From DASZJY01 sp036260255 (GTDB taxonomy: Bacteria > Actinomycetota > Acidimicrobiia > Acidimicrobiales > AC-14), in contig DATAAF010000057.1 in the NCBI GenBank assembly GCA_036260255.1, positions 17,641-81,640 of the forward strand: a DNA stretch of 64,000 nucleotides. Direction: 5' to 3'. The position numbers and the translations under genes are program-made. Below are positions 22,892-30,306 of this stretch, in pieces. Every line of letters starts with the position of its first letter. Position 1 is the first letter of the stretch. A model generated the notes under the pieces. It was not told the DNA's origin, did no database searches, and saw only the letters and a list, made by a program, of their open reading frames with translations.

Positions 22892-24217
22892 CTAGCGCCG
22901 GTGACCGGAGGAGCGACGGGCGCCGGGGCGGACGAGGCCCTCGATCGAGCGGCGGATGCGCTCGAGCTCGGCGGTGAGGGCCTCGACCGCCCGGTCGTTC
23001 TCGGCCACCTCGTGGTCCCCACCCCGGGGCAACCCGCCGGCGAAGGGCGGGGCGCCGTTGCGGCCCTCCTCGTCGGCGCCCGCCTCGGCCGTCGGGACAA
23101 TGGCCGCCCGTTCCCCCACCATGCGGTCGAGCGCCAGGTACAGCCGCTCGACCTCCGACCCCGGCGCCTCCAGGGCGGCGAGCCGGCGTTCCATGGCCAG
23201 CCGCCAGTCGCGCGCCTCGGCCTCCGCCTCGCGGGCGGCGGCAAGGCCGCCGATGACCCGATCGAGGTCGAGGCGCAGGCCGGTCACCGCCTCCTCCACC
23301 GCCGCCACCCGCTCGACCGCCTCGGTGACGGCCTGCTCACGGCCGGCCATCCGCTCGGCGATCCGCTCCAGCTCCCGGTAGACGCCCTCCAGGTCGCCGG
23401 GCACGGTCAGCATCTCGGGCACCAGGCGTTGGAACTGCCGGGCGGCCACGTCCTCCATGCGCACCGGCAGCGACTGCAGCTCGTCGAGGCGGGCGTCGAG
23501 CCCCACCAGCCGCGACCCGACCGTCGCCAGGTCGCCCCTGAGCTCGGTCAGCGCCCGCTGCATCGACTGCACGACCGGCGACGAGCTCATGCCCGTCTGC
23601 TGGACGCGCTGCATCCGGACCACCTCGTCGAGCTTCTCCTGCACCCCGCCCACGTCCGACGCCAGCGCGGCGAGCTCGGAGTGGAGGGCGTCCATCGCCG
23701 CGAACCGCTCGGTGACCCGCTCGTGGGTCTGGGCGACCTCGGCGGCCAGGCGCCCGATCTGGTCGCTCATGAGCGTGAGCTCGGCCCGGTCGGGCGCGGG
23801 CTCCGCGGTGGCGGCGGGGGCGGGGGCGGGGGCGGCGGCGAGCCTCTCGTCCAGGACGTCGACCCGCTCGGCCAGCGCGCTGAGGACCCGGGCGCACCGC
23901 TCGGTCGTCCGCGCCACCGACATGATCCGCTTGTGCACCTCGGTCGTGTCGGCGGCCGGGGGAGCCACGAGTGCGGGCTCGGCAGGCCCCGCCGACCAGA
24001 ACGACTCGTCGACGACGGGGGGGCCGTCGGGCGCCGGCGCCGGTGCCTCGAACGACTCCGCTTCGGAAAGGGGCTGCTCGTCGTCGGGCTCGGGACCGGG
24101 CACCGCGGGCGCCTCGCTCACCTCGGGCGGGCGACCGGCCGCAGGGGCGACGTCGCGCGCCGTCGGGGCCAGGATCTGCGCCGCCCAGTTCTGTGGTCGC
24201 ACCTGTTCGGGCGTCAC
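22892..24217 (-). CDS. Coiled-coil hypothetical protein, 441 aa
   Basis: No family recognised. The N-terminal 130 residues are Pro/Ala/Glu-rich and probably disordered. From about residue 95 to the end the sequence is long heptad-bearing helix (for example RLAAEVAQTHERVTERFAAMDALHSEL and ERIAERMAGREQAVTEAVERVAAVEE), interrupted by short Ala/Pro linkers. No signal peptide or membrane helix, so probably a cytoplasmic scaffold or filament-like protein. GTG start at 24217. It is isolated: the downstream ArsR promoter is separate, and the next gene is divergent. Confidence 0.7.
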   Translation of the reverse strand: MTPEQVRPQNWAAQILAPTARDVAPAAGRPPEVSEAPAVPGPEPDDEQPLSEAESFEAPAPAPDGPPVVDESFWSAGPAEPALVAPPAADTTEVHKRIMSVARTTERCARVLSALAERVDVLDERLAAAPAPAPAATAEPAPDRAELTLMSDQIGRLAAEVAQTHERVTERFAAMDALHSELAALASDVGGVQEKLDEVVRMQRVQQTGMSSSPVVQSMQRALTELRGDLATVGSRLVGLDARLDELQSLPVRMEDVAARQFQRLVPEMLTVPGDLEGVYRELERIAERMAGREQAVTEAVERVAAVEEAVTGLRLDLDRVIGGLAAAREAEAEARDWRLAMERRLAALEAPGSEVERLYLALDRMVGERAAIVPTAEAGADEEGRNGAPPFAGGLPRGGDHEVAENDRAVEALTAELERIRRSIEGLVRPGARRSSGHRR

Positions 24218-24459
24218 GGCGCGACCGGTCGCGCCGCTCGACCGTGTGGCTCGACCCGAGCCCGCCGCGGCGCGACGGCCACTGCTCGAACCTGCCCCGG
24301 GACCCCCGACCGGTCAGCCGTCCTGATGAGCCGACCATACCGGTCGAAGATGGGGCCGACAATACGGCGCAAACATCCCGAACTTTTCCCCAGGAGCCTG
24401 TGGATGCACGGGTGCACGGCCGCAGGGTGTTCACTGGAAGCGTGCAGGAGCGGCGTGTG

Positions 24460-25581
24460 ATGACCGGCCCGGCGGACGACGACCGGGCGCCCGCATGGGA
24501 CGCCTTCACGGTGCCCACCCGGTACTGGCACCTCCTCGACGACGGGCGCATCCAGTGCGATCTGTGCCCCCGGGCCTGCAAGCTGCGGGAGGGCCAGCGA
24601 GGGGTGTGCTTCGTGCGGGCGCGCCTCGACAACCAGGTGGTGCTCACGAGCCACGGGCGTTCGTCCGGGTTCTGCGTGGACCCCATCGAGAAGAAGCCCC
24701 TCAACCACTTCCTGCCCGGCAGCTCGGTGCTGTCGTTCGGCACCGCCGGGTGCAACCTGGCCTGCCGCTTCTGCCAGAACTGGGACATCTCGAAGTCCAA
24801 GCAGATCGACACCCTCGCCGACCAGGCGTCGCCCGAGGCGCTGGCGGCGGCCGCCGTCCGGTTGGGCTGCGCCAGCGTCGCCTTCACCTACAACGACCCG
24901 GTCATCTTCCACGAGTACGCCATCGACGTCGCCGACGCGTGCCACGAGCGGGGGGTCCAGGCGGTGGCCGTCACCGCCGGCTACGTCTGCCCCGAGCCCC
25001 GAGCCGAGTTCTACGCCCACATGGACGCCGCCAACGTCGACCTCAAGGCGTTCAGCGAGGAGTTCTACCGCCACACCTGCGGCGCCCACCTCGAGGCGGT
25101 CAAGGACACCTTGCGCTACCTGCGCCGTGAGACCTCGGTGTGGTTCGAGATCACCAACCTGCTGATCCCCGGGCTCAACGACTCCGACTCCGAGCTCGAC
25201 GCCATGACCCGGTGGATCGTCGACGACCTCGGCCCCGACGTGCCCGTCCACTTCACCGCGTTCCATCCCGACTTCAAGATGCTCGACCGGCCGCCCACGT
25301 CACCGGAGACCTTGACCCGGGCCCGCCGGATCGCCCTGGGAAACGGCGTGCGCTTCGCCTACACCGGCAACGTCCACGACACCGAGGGGTCGAGCACCTA
25401 CTGCCCGGGGTGCGGGACGAGGGTCGTCGAGCGGGACTGGTACGCCCTCGGCGAGTACCGGTTGACCGGCGAGGGGGCCTGTCGCAGCTGCGGCACCCAG
25501 CTGCCCGGGCGCTTCAGCGGCGGGCCGGGCTCCTGGGGGCCGCGCCGGATGCCGGTGAGGCTCGCCCACCTGGGGCGGTGA
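24460..25581 (+). CDS. amrS: AmmeMemoRadiSam system radical SAM enzyme (AmrS)
   Basis: A 373-residue radical SAM protein. C-N-L-A-C-R-F-C (Cys98, 102, 105) is the 4Fe-4S site with the CxxxCxxC spacing. An N-terminal cluster C-D-L-C-P-R-A-C plus GVCFVRAR and a C-terminal CPGCG/CRSCG pair are AmrS hallmarks. The family co-occurs with Memo-like AmrB and AMMECR1-like AmrA, and its reaction is still undefined. ATG at 24460 with AGGAG 9 nt upstream; GTG at 24457 is possible. The stop overlaps the amrB start (GTGA). Confidence 0.92.
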   Translation: MTGPADDDRAPAWDAFTVPTRYWHLLDDGRIQCDLCPRACKLREGQRGVCFVRARLDNQVVLTSHGRSSGFCVDPIEKKPLNHFLPGSSVLSFGTAGCNLACRFCQNWDISKSKQIDTLADQASPEALAAAAVRLGCASVAFTYNDPVIFHEYAIDVADACHERGVQAVAVTAGYVCPEPRAEFYAHMDAANVDLKAFSEEFYRHTCGAHLEAVKDTLRYLRRETSVWFEITNLLIPGLNDSDSELDAMTRWIVDDLGPDVPVHFTAFHPDFKMLDRPPTSPETLTRARRIALGNGVRFAYTGNVHDTEGSSTYCPGCGTRVVERDWYALGEYRLTGEGACRSCGTQLPGRFSGGPGSWGPRRMPVRLAHLGR

Positions 25582-26375
25582 GCGGGCCCGGGGTCCGCGA
25601 ACCGGCGGTGGCCGGCACGTTCTACCCGGCGGGCCCCGACGAGCTGCGGTCGACGGTGCAAGGGCTCCTGGAGCGCGCGGGCAACGTGGCCGGGCCCCCG
25701 CCCAAGGCGCTCGTCGTCCCCCACGCCGGCTACATGTACTCGGGACCGGTGGCGGCCAGCGCCTATGCCCGGGTCGTCCCGATGCGTGGTCGGGTCGAGC
25801 GGGTCGTGGTACTGGGTCCCGCCCATCGCCTGGCCCTCGACGCCATCGCCGCGCCGGGCGCCGACGCGCTGGCCACGCCCCTCGGGACCGTCCCCGTCGA
25901 CACCGCCGCCCGTGACCGTCTGGTCGACGCCGGGACGATCGTCGTCTCCGACGAGGCCCACGCCCGCGAGCACAGCCTCGAGGTGCAGCTGCCGTTCCTG
26001 CAGGTGGCCCTGGGCGACGTCCGGGTGCTGCCCCTCGCCGTCGGCCGGGTGCCGGCGTCGGCTGTGGCCGACGTCCTCGACGCCGTGTGGGGCGGCGAGG
26101 AGACGCTGATCGTCGTGAGCACCGACCTGAGCCACTACCACGACCACGCCACCGCCACCGAGCTCGACCGCCGCACCGCCGCCACCGTCGTGGCCCGGGA
26201 GGTCGAGGCGCTCGAGCCGGGGAACGCGTGCGGCGTGTTCCCGCTGCGTGGGCTCCTCGCCGCCGCCCGGCGCCACCGCCTCGACGTCGAGCTCCTCGAC
26301 CTCCGTACCTCGGGCGACACGTCCGGTCCCCGGGACCGTGTCGTCGGCTACGGCGCCTTCGCGCTCGTCGAGTAG
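25578..26375 (+). CDS. amrB: AmmeMemoRadiSam system protein B (Memo family, AmrB)
   Basis: A 265-residue Memo-like protein. REPAVAGTFYPAGPDELR opens it; VVPHAGYMYSGPVAASAY (conserved His), GPAHR, EHSLEVQLPFLQ and STDLSHYHDH supply the His/Asp/Cys-region residues of the dioxygenase-like fold. GTG start inside the amrS stop. Genomes usually also carry AmrA (AMMECR1); it is not adjacent here. Confidence 0.92.
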   Translation: MSGPGVREPAVAGTFYPAGPDELRSTVQGLLERAGNVAGPPPKALVVPHAGYMYSGPVAASAYARVVPMRGRVERVVVLGPAHRLALDAIAAPGADALATPLGTVPVDTAARDRLVDAGTIVVSDEAHAREHSLEVQLPFLQVALGDVRVLPLAVGRVPASAVADVLDAVWGGEETLIVVSTDLSHYHDHATATELDRRTAATVVAREVEALEPGNACGVFPLRGLLAAARRHRLDVELLDLRTSGDTSGPRDRVVGYGAFALVE

Positions 26376-26381
26376 CGCGCC

Positions 26382-26825
26382 TCAGGCGACCCGGTCGGCG
26401 CCGGGTGCCCACACGCCGGTCGCGGCGGCGGCCCGGGCGTAGTCACCGAAGTCACGAGGCTCCCGGCCCAGTGCCCGCGCCACGCCGTCGGTGACGTACT
26501 GGTTGCGACCGTCGAGCACGGTGGCGAACAGGTAGTCGAGCAGCCAGACGTACCCGTCGGGGACCGCCTCCGCTCTCAGCGCGTCGGTGAAGGCGTCGGG
26601 CGCGAGCTGCACGTAGCGGATCTCCCGCCCCGTCGCCGAGGAGATCTCCTCGACGGCGTCGGCGAAGGTCAACAGCCGGGGCCCGGTGACCTCGTACAGC
26701 TGGCCCTCGTGGCCCGGCTCGGTGAGGGCGGCGGCGGCGACGGCGGCGATGTCGTCGGCGTCGACGAACGGCTCGCGCACCTCGCCGGCGGGAAGTGCCA
26801 CCTCGCCCGCCAGCACCATGTTCCA
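26382..26825 (-). pseudogene. NmrA-like NAD(P)-dependent oxidoreductase, C-terminal half only
   Basis: The C-terminal half of an NmrA/YtfG-type Rossmann protein is readable: VLAGEVALPAGEVREPFVDADDIAAVAAAAL, LYEVTGPRLLTFADAVEEIS and DGRNQYVTDGVARALGREPRDFGDYARAAAATGVW. The N-terminal Rossmann half with the NAD(P)-binding GxxGxxG is absent. Upstream of about 26825 the DNA turns into an AraC-type gene fragment on the other strand. A frame can be extended to 26933, but those residues are antisense of the AraC coding sequence. Probably a non-functional deletion remnant. Confidence 0.7.
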
Positions 26826-27126
26826 CCAGCAGCCGGCACGCCCCTGGACGGTGGACTCGCTGGCCCGCGAGGTCGCGCTGTCGCGCTCGGCGTTCGCGGT
26901 TGGCTTCGCCGAGCTCGTCGGGGAGCCGCCCATGGCCTACATGGCGCGCTGGCGGATGCAGGTCGCCCGGGCCTGGCTCGGCGAGGCCGACATGACCGTG
27001 TCGCAGGTGGCGCGGCGGCTCGGCTACGGCTCCGAGGCGGCGTTCAACCGGGCGTTCAAGCGCATCGTCGGGGTGCCGCCCGGCGCGGTGAGGGCCCGCC
27101 GCCGGGTCGGGGCGGGAACCGCGGGC
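26818..27126 (+). pseudogene. AraC-family regulator, C-terminal DNA-binding domain only
   Basis: ARPWTVDSLAREVALSRSAFAVGFAELVGEPPMAYMARWRM and VSQVARRLGYGSEAAFNRAFKRIVGVPPGAVR form the two helix-turn-helix motifs of an AraC regulator. The usual N-terminal cupin sensor of about 180 residues is missing, and the fragment begins just where the head-to-head NmrA remnant stops. The frame runs on past the normal end into antisense of the next gene, so its own stop seems lost as well. It could still produce a short DNA-binding protein from the ATG at 26818; decay is more likely. Confidence 0.7.
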
Positions 27127-28074
27127 TCAGCGGCGGACGGCGGTGATCCAGTAGGGGGTCTGCGGGGTGGCGGGAGTAGAGAACCGGGCGTTCACCAGGT
27201 AGAGCGTGTTGCCGAACGCCGCAACCGTCGTGGGCACGTCGAAGTGCGGTGACGTGATCTGGTCCACCACCTCGCCCGACGTGAACGTCCGGTCGAGACG
27301 GACGACGGCGACGGTGTTGAGGGTGTTGCGCACGACGTAGAGCGTGCGGCCGAGCAGGAGGATGCCGTCGCCCGACGTCATCGACGCCCCACCCAGATCG
27401 ATCGAGGTGGCCCGGCCGGTGGCGGGGTCGACCCGGTACAGGTTGCCGGTGTTCGACTGCACCACGATCAGCCACCGGTCGTTGGGCGTGGCGTCTATCC
27501 CGTTGACGTTGAAACCGGGGGCGAGGACGAAGTCGCCCGTCAGCGGGACGGCGACCGGATCGCCGATGGTCCCATCGCGTCCTATGGGGATCCTGTAGAG
27601 GACGTCGTCGCGAGAATCGGTGAACCATGCCGCGTCACGCGTGACGACGACGTCGTTGATGAACGCCGCCTGGCCGGCCGGGGCCAGCTGGAACGTCTCC
27701 ACGGGGTCGCCCTCGGGCCCGTAGACGTACGCCTGGCCGGTGGCCGCGCCCGAGACCCACAGCCGCCCCCACCGGTCGAGCTCGAGTCCGGTGGCCATGC
27801 GCCCCGCGGGGGCGTCGACGACGAGGGTCCGCTCGCCCGTGCGGATGTCGACCGCGATCACGTCACCCGTCGCCCGGGAGCCCGAGTACATGATGGCTCC
27901 CCGACCGGCGGCGATGCCCTCGGGCTGCCAGCCGTTGGGGAGCTCGATCACCGTAGGGAACGCCGGCGCGGCGGCAGCGCCCCCGGTCGTGGTCGAGATC
28001 ACGCCGACCATGGCAAGGGCGACTGCGAGCGCGGCGGTCACACACCTCCGAGAGAAGAGCTGCTGGTGTGCCAC
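27127..28074 (-). CDS. Secreted beta-propeller protein (SMP-30/NHL-like)
   Basis: A 315-residue exported protein: signal peptide to about residue 36 (SRRCVTAALAVALAMVGVIS, cleavage near AAAAPA), then repeated strands with the pattern of SMP-30/YncE-type propellers (GLELDRWGRLWVSGAATGQAYVY, INDVVVTRDAAWFTDSRDDVLYRIP, NGIDATPNDRWLIVVQSNTGNLYRVD). No catalytic metal set is evident. GTG at 28074. It probably works outside the membrane as a binding or lactonase-like domain; the substrate is unknown. Confidence 0.78.
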   Translation of the reverse strand: MAHQQLFSRRCVTAALAVALAMVGVISTTTGGAAAAPAFPTVIELPNGWQPEGIAAGRGAIMYSGSRATGDVIAVDIRTGERTLVVDAPAGRMATGLELDRWGRLWVSGAATGQAYVYGPEGDPVETFQLAPAGQAAFINDVVVTRDAAWFTDSRDDVLYRIPIGRDGTIGDPVAVPLTGDFVLAPGFNVNGIDATPNDRWLIVVQSNTGNLYRVDPATGRATSIDLGGASMTSGDGILLLGRTLYVVRNTLNTVAVVRLDRTFTSGEVVDQITSPHFDVPTTVAAFGNTLYLVNARFSTPATPQTPYWITAVRR

Positions 28075-28253
28075 TCCATGACCTCCGCGCCCGAGCCAGC
28101 CTGGCCGCTCATCCTCGCGCGGCGCGCACGAAAGGTCAGCGCGAGGGCCCGTCTCGCCGCAGTAGCTTTCTCCTCGTTGCAGCGGGCGGCACTCACCGTG
28201 GGGGCGCCTGAGGCCAATGGACCGGGCGGCCCCGCGTGGCGGCCATCGGCCCC

Positions 28254-28505
28254 ATGACGGTCACCGCCGTGCCCGCGGGTCGTGCGCGCATAGCCAGGCC
28301 TCGGCTGGCCGCCCGTGTGCGTCAGGCGCTCGGGCAGTGGTCGCTCATGCTGACCGCGCCCGCCGGCTACGGAAAGACGTCGATCCTCGAAGAGGCGCTC
28401 GACGGGCTGCCCACGGCGCCGGCATGGGTCACCTGCCGGGCCACCGACCGCCGCCCCTACGAGCTGGTGGCCTCGATCGCGGCCGCGGTGGGCGGAGAAG
28501 TGCCC
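28254..28505 (+). pseudogene. LuxR/MalT-type ATPase regulator, N-terminal fragment
   Basis: MTVTAVPAGRARIARPRLAARV, then LMLTAPAGYGKTSILEEAL (Walker A GYGKT) and WVTCRATDRRPYELVASIAAAVGGE are the first 80 or so residues of a MalT/LuxR-type STAND regulator, normally 700-900 residues. After about 28500 the coding signal shifts to another frame and another protein. No Walker B, TPR or LuxR DNA-binding domain remains. Confidence 0.65.
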
Positions 28506-28864
28506 ACGGGACGATCGCCCTCGTCAACGCCGACGACGGCACGACCGAGCTCGCCCTGCCGATCACCTTCCACGTCGCCAAGCAGGAGGCGGGAACGTGG
28601 ATCAGCCTCCCCACCCCCATTCCGTGCACCCTCGACGGCAAGTTCCTCTCGGCGTTCGCCGACATCGTCCCCCACCGGAAGCGGCTGGAGTCGAACCAAT
28701 TCACCGTCGACGGCGGGACGTGGGTGGCGACCGCCGACCCGTTCGGGGCGGGGAGCGGGCTGTCCTCGCTCACGACGGGTGTCGACCTCGTCGACACGCT
28801 GGCCGGCCTGTTCACCAGCCCCTACCCCCACGGCATCCGTTCACCCAGCGTCGTGTGCAAGTAG
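28506..28864 (+). pseudogene. C-terminal fragment of an unrecognised protein
   Basis: In the frame one base off the LuxR fragment, coding-like sequence begins at about GTIALVNADDGTTELALPITF and ends VVCK-stop at 28864. It includes a readable beta-rich stretch (TWISLPTPIPCTLDGKFL, LESNQFTVDGGTWVATADP). No start codon or ribosome site belongs to it, and I do not recognise the family. Most simply it is the 3' end of a gene joined by deletion to the LuxR remnant. Confidence 0.45.
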
Positions 28865-29104
28865 CTCGCCGGAGGGCGGGAACCGGGCGGGGGCGGCGAG
28901 GGCTCACCGACCGGGCCATGATTCACCATCCACAACCGAGGCCCTGACGGCAGGGCGCGGCGTGCGATGCAGGACCCCTACACACATCAAAGCGACCGGT
29001 GGGGGGTTGACAAGGGCGGCGGCATCTGCGACGGTTCAGCGGCCGGGGCGTGGGGTGCGTCCGCCGTGCACCTCAGCCCCGGCCTCTCTGTCCTGACCGC
29101 TGTT

Positions 29105-29797
29105 TCAACGCGGGTCGAAGGAGTACCCGACCTTGCGCACGCCGCGTATCCGGCGGGGCTTGGCCGGGTCGGCCTCGATCTTGAGGCGGAGGCGGCGGAT
29201 GTGCTCGGTGACGGTGGCGGCGTCCTGCCACTCCTCCGACGACTTCCACACGTCCTCGAGCAGCTGCCGGCGGGAGACCACCTGGCCGGCGCGAACGGCC
29301 AGATAGGCGAGCACGTCGAACTCGCGGGGCGTGAGCGCCACCGGCTTCCCCGCGACGGTGACCTCGCGGGCGGCCAGCCGGATCTCGATGCCGGGGAAGG
29401 AGATGATGCTCGGCGCGAGACGTGCCCGCCGCAGGGCGGCGCGCACGCGGGCGGCGAACTCGCGTGGGAGGAACGGCTTGACCACGTAGTCGTCGGCGCC
29501 CAGGTCCAACGCCAGCACCCGTTCGGTCTCCGCCTCGCGGCCGGATACGACGATCACCGGCACGCCGACCCGAGCGCGCAGCCGGCTGAGCAGCTCGAGC
29601 CCGCTCATGCCCGGCATCTCGATGTCTAGGACGATCAGCTCGGGTCGTCGCCGTTGCATGGTGGCCAGCGCGCTCTCGGCGTCGCTCACCAGCAGGACCT
29701 CGTGGCCGTCCCGCTGGAGGAGCCCCGTCACGAGACGCAGGAACGTGGGGTCGTCGTCGACGACGAGGACGACGCCGGGCTCCTCTCGCTCCGGCAC
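29105..29797 (-). CDS. OmpR/PhoB-family response regulator
   Basis: A 230-residue two-domain regulator. The receiver domain (8-125) has the acidic pair VDDDP (14-16), phospho-acceptor Asp58 in LIVLDIEMPG and the Lys in VVKPF. The winged-helix domain (about 140-228) has VALTPREFDVLAYLA, VVSRRQLLEDVW and TVTEHIRRLRLKIE...GYSFDPR. No kinase gene directly adjoins; the HPt gene lies upstream on the same strand across a 104-bp inverted-repeat element and is the probable phosphodonor. GTG start at 29797. Confidence 0.93.
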   Translation of the reverse strand: MPEREEPGVVLVVDDDPTFLRLVTGLLQRDGHEVLLVSDAESALATMQRRRPELIVLDIEMPGMSGLELLSRLRARVGVPVIVVSGREAETERVLALDLGADDYVVKPFLPREFAARVRAALRRARLAPSIISFPGIEIRLAAREVTVAGKPVALTPREFDVLAYLAVRAGQVVSRRQLLEDVWKSSEEWQDAATVTEHIRRLRLKIEADPAKPRRIRGVRKVGYSFDPR

Positions 29798-29800
29798 TCC

Positions 29801-29904
29801 TAGATGACCGCTGTTCTATCGCGCTGACCAGCGAAGATGACCGCGTAGCCGCTGGTCGGCGCTTCGGGTCGAAGGCCCGAACGAAGTAGATCAGCGGTCA
29901 TCTA
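29801..29904. repeat. 104-bp element bounded by 13-bp perfect inverted repeats
   Basis: TAGATGACCGCTG (29801-29813) and CAGCGGTCATCTA (29892-29904) are exact reverse complements. Inside, GACCAGCG/CGCTGGTC and TTCGGG/CCCGAA form further hairpins, and AGATGACCGC recurs as a direct copy near 29834. It fills almost the whole gap between the response regulator start and the HPt stop, and the HPt TAG stop lies in its right arm. Candidates are a MITE/REP-like mobile repeat or a processed RNA structure in the HPt-regulator transcript. Confidence 0.6.
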
Positions 29905-30264
29905 CCGCCGCAGGTCGACCAGCTCGGCCGCGACGTGCTCGAGCTCGCCGGCCAACCGCGCCACGTGAGGTCCCAGCTCGGCGAGCCGGCCGTCGCGGGC
30001 CAGGCGCTCGATGTCCGCGCAGAGACCCGAGAGCCCCTCCGCCCCCAGGAACCCCGAAGCAGACTTCAGCCGGTGGGCGTGCTTCGCGGTGCTGTCCGCG
30101 TCCCCTGACTCGTACGCCCCCTGGATGGCGGTCACGAGCTCCCGCGCGTCGACGAGGAAGACGGCGCAGACCTGGGCGACCTCCTCCGGTCCGAGCGCTT
30201 CGACGAGGCGGGCCACGACAGTGGCGTTGACGCTCGGCCCCCCGGCGCCCTCTCGGTCGACCAC
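29902..30264 (-). CDS. HPt (histidine phosphotransfer) domain protein
   Basis: About 120 residues forming one HPt four-helix domain. AKHAHRLKSASGFLGAEGLSGLC carries the phosphorylated His, flanked by VAQVCAVFLVDARELVTAIQGAYESGD and a long C-terminal helix. It relays phosphate between the hybrid kinase receiver and a response regulator. I place the start at the GTG at 30264, leaving 42 nt to the divergent kinase; the frame can be opened to 30318, but that would overlap the kinase start. Stop TAG falls in the arm of the inverted-repeat element. Confidence 0.8.
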   Translation of the reverse strand: MVDREGAGGPSVNATVVARLVEALGPEEVAQVCAVFLVDARELVTAIQGAYESGDADSTAKHAHRLKSASGFLGAEGLSGLCADIERLARDGRLAELGPHVARLAGELEHVAAELVDLRR

Positions 30265-30306
30265 CCGAGCGTGCCTCCCCGCCACTGCGGCAATAGTAGT
30301 GACCCC

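Noticed and set aside
24385..24425. DnaA-box-like TTTTCCCCA and CCTGTGGAT near the amrS start
   Set aside because: Two poor matches without clustering and no replication gene nearby; not an origin.
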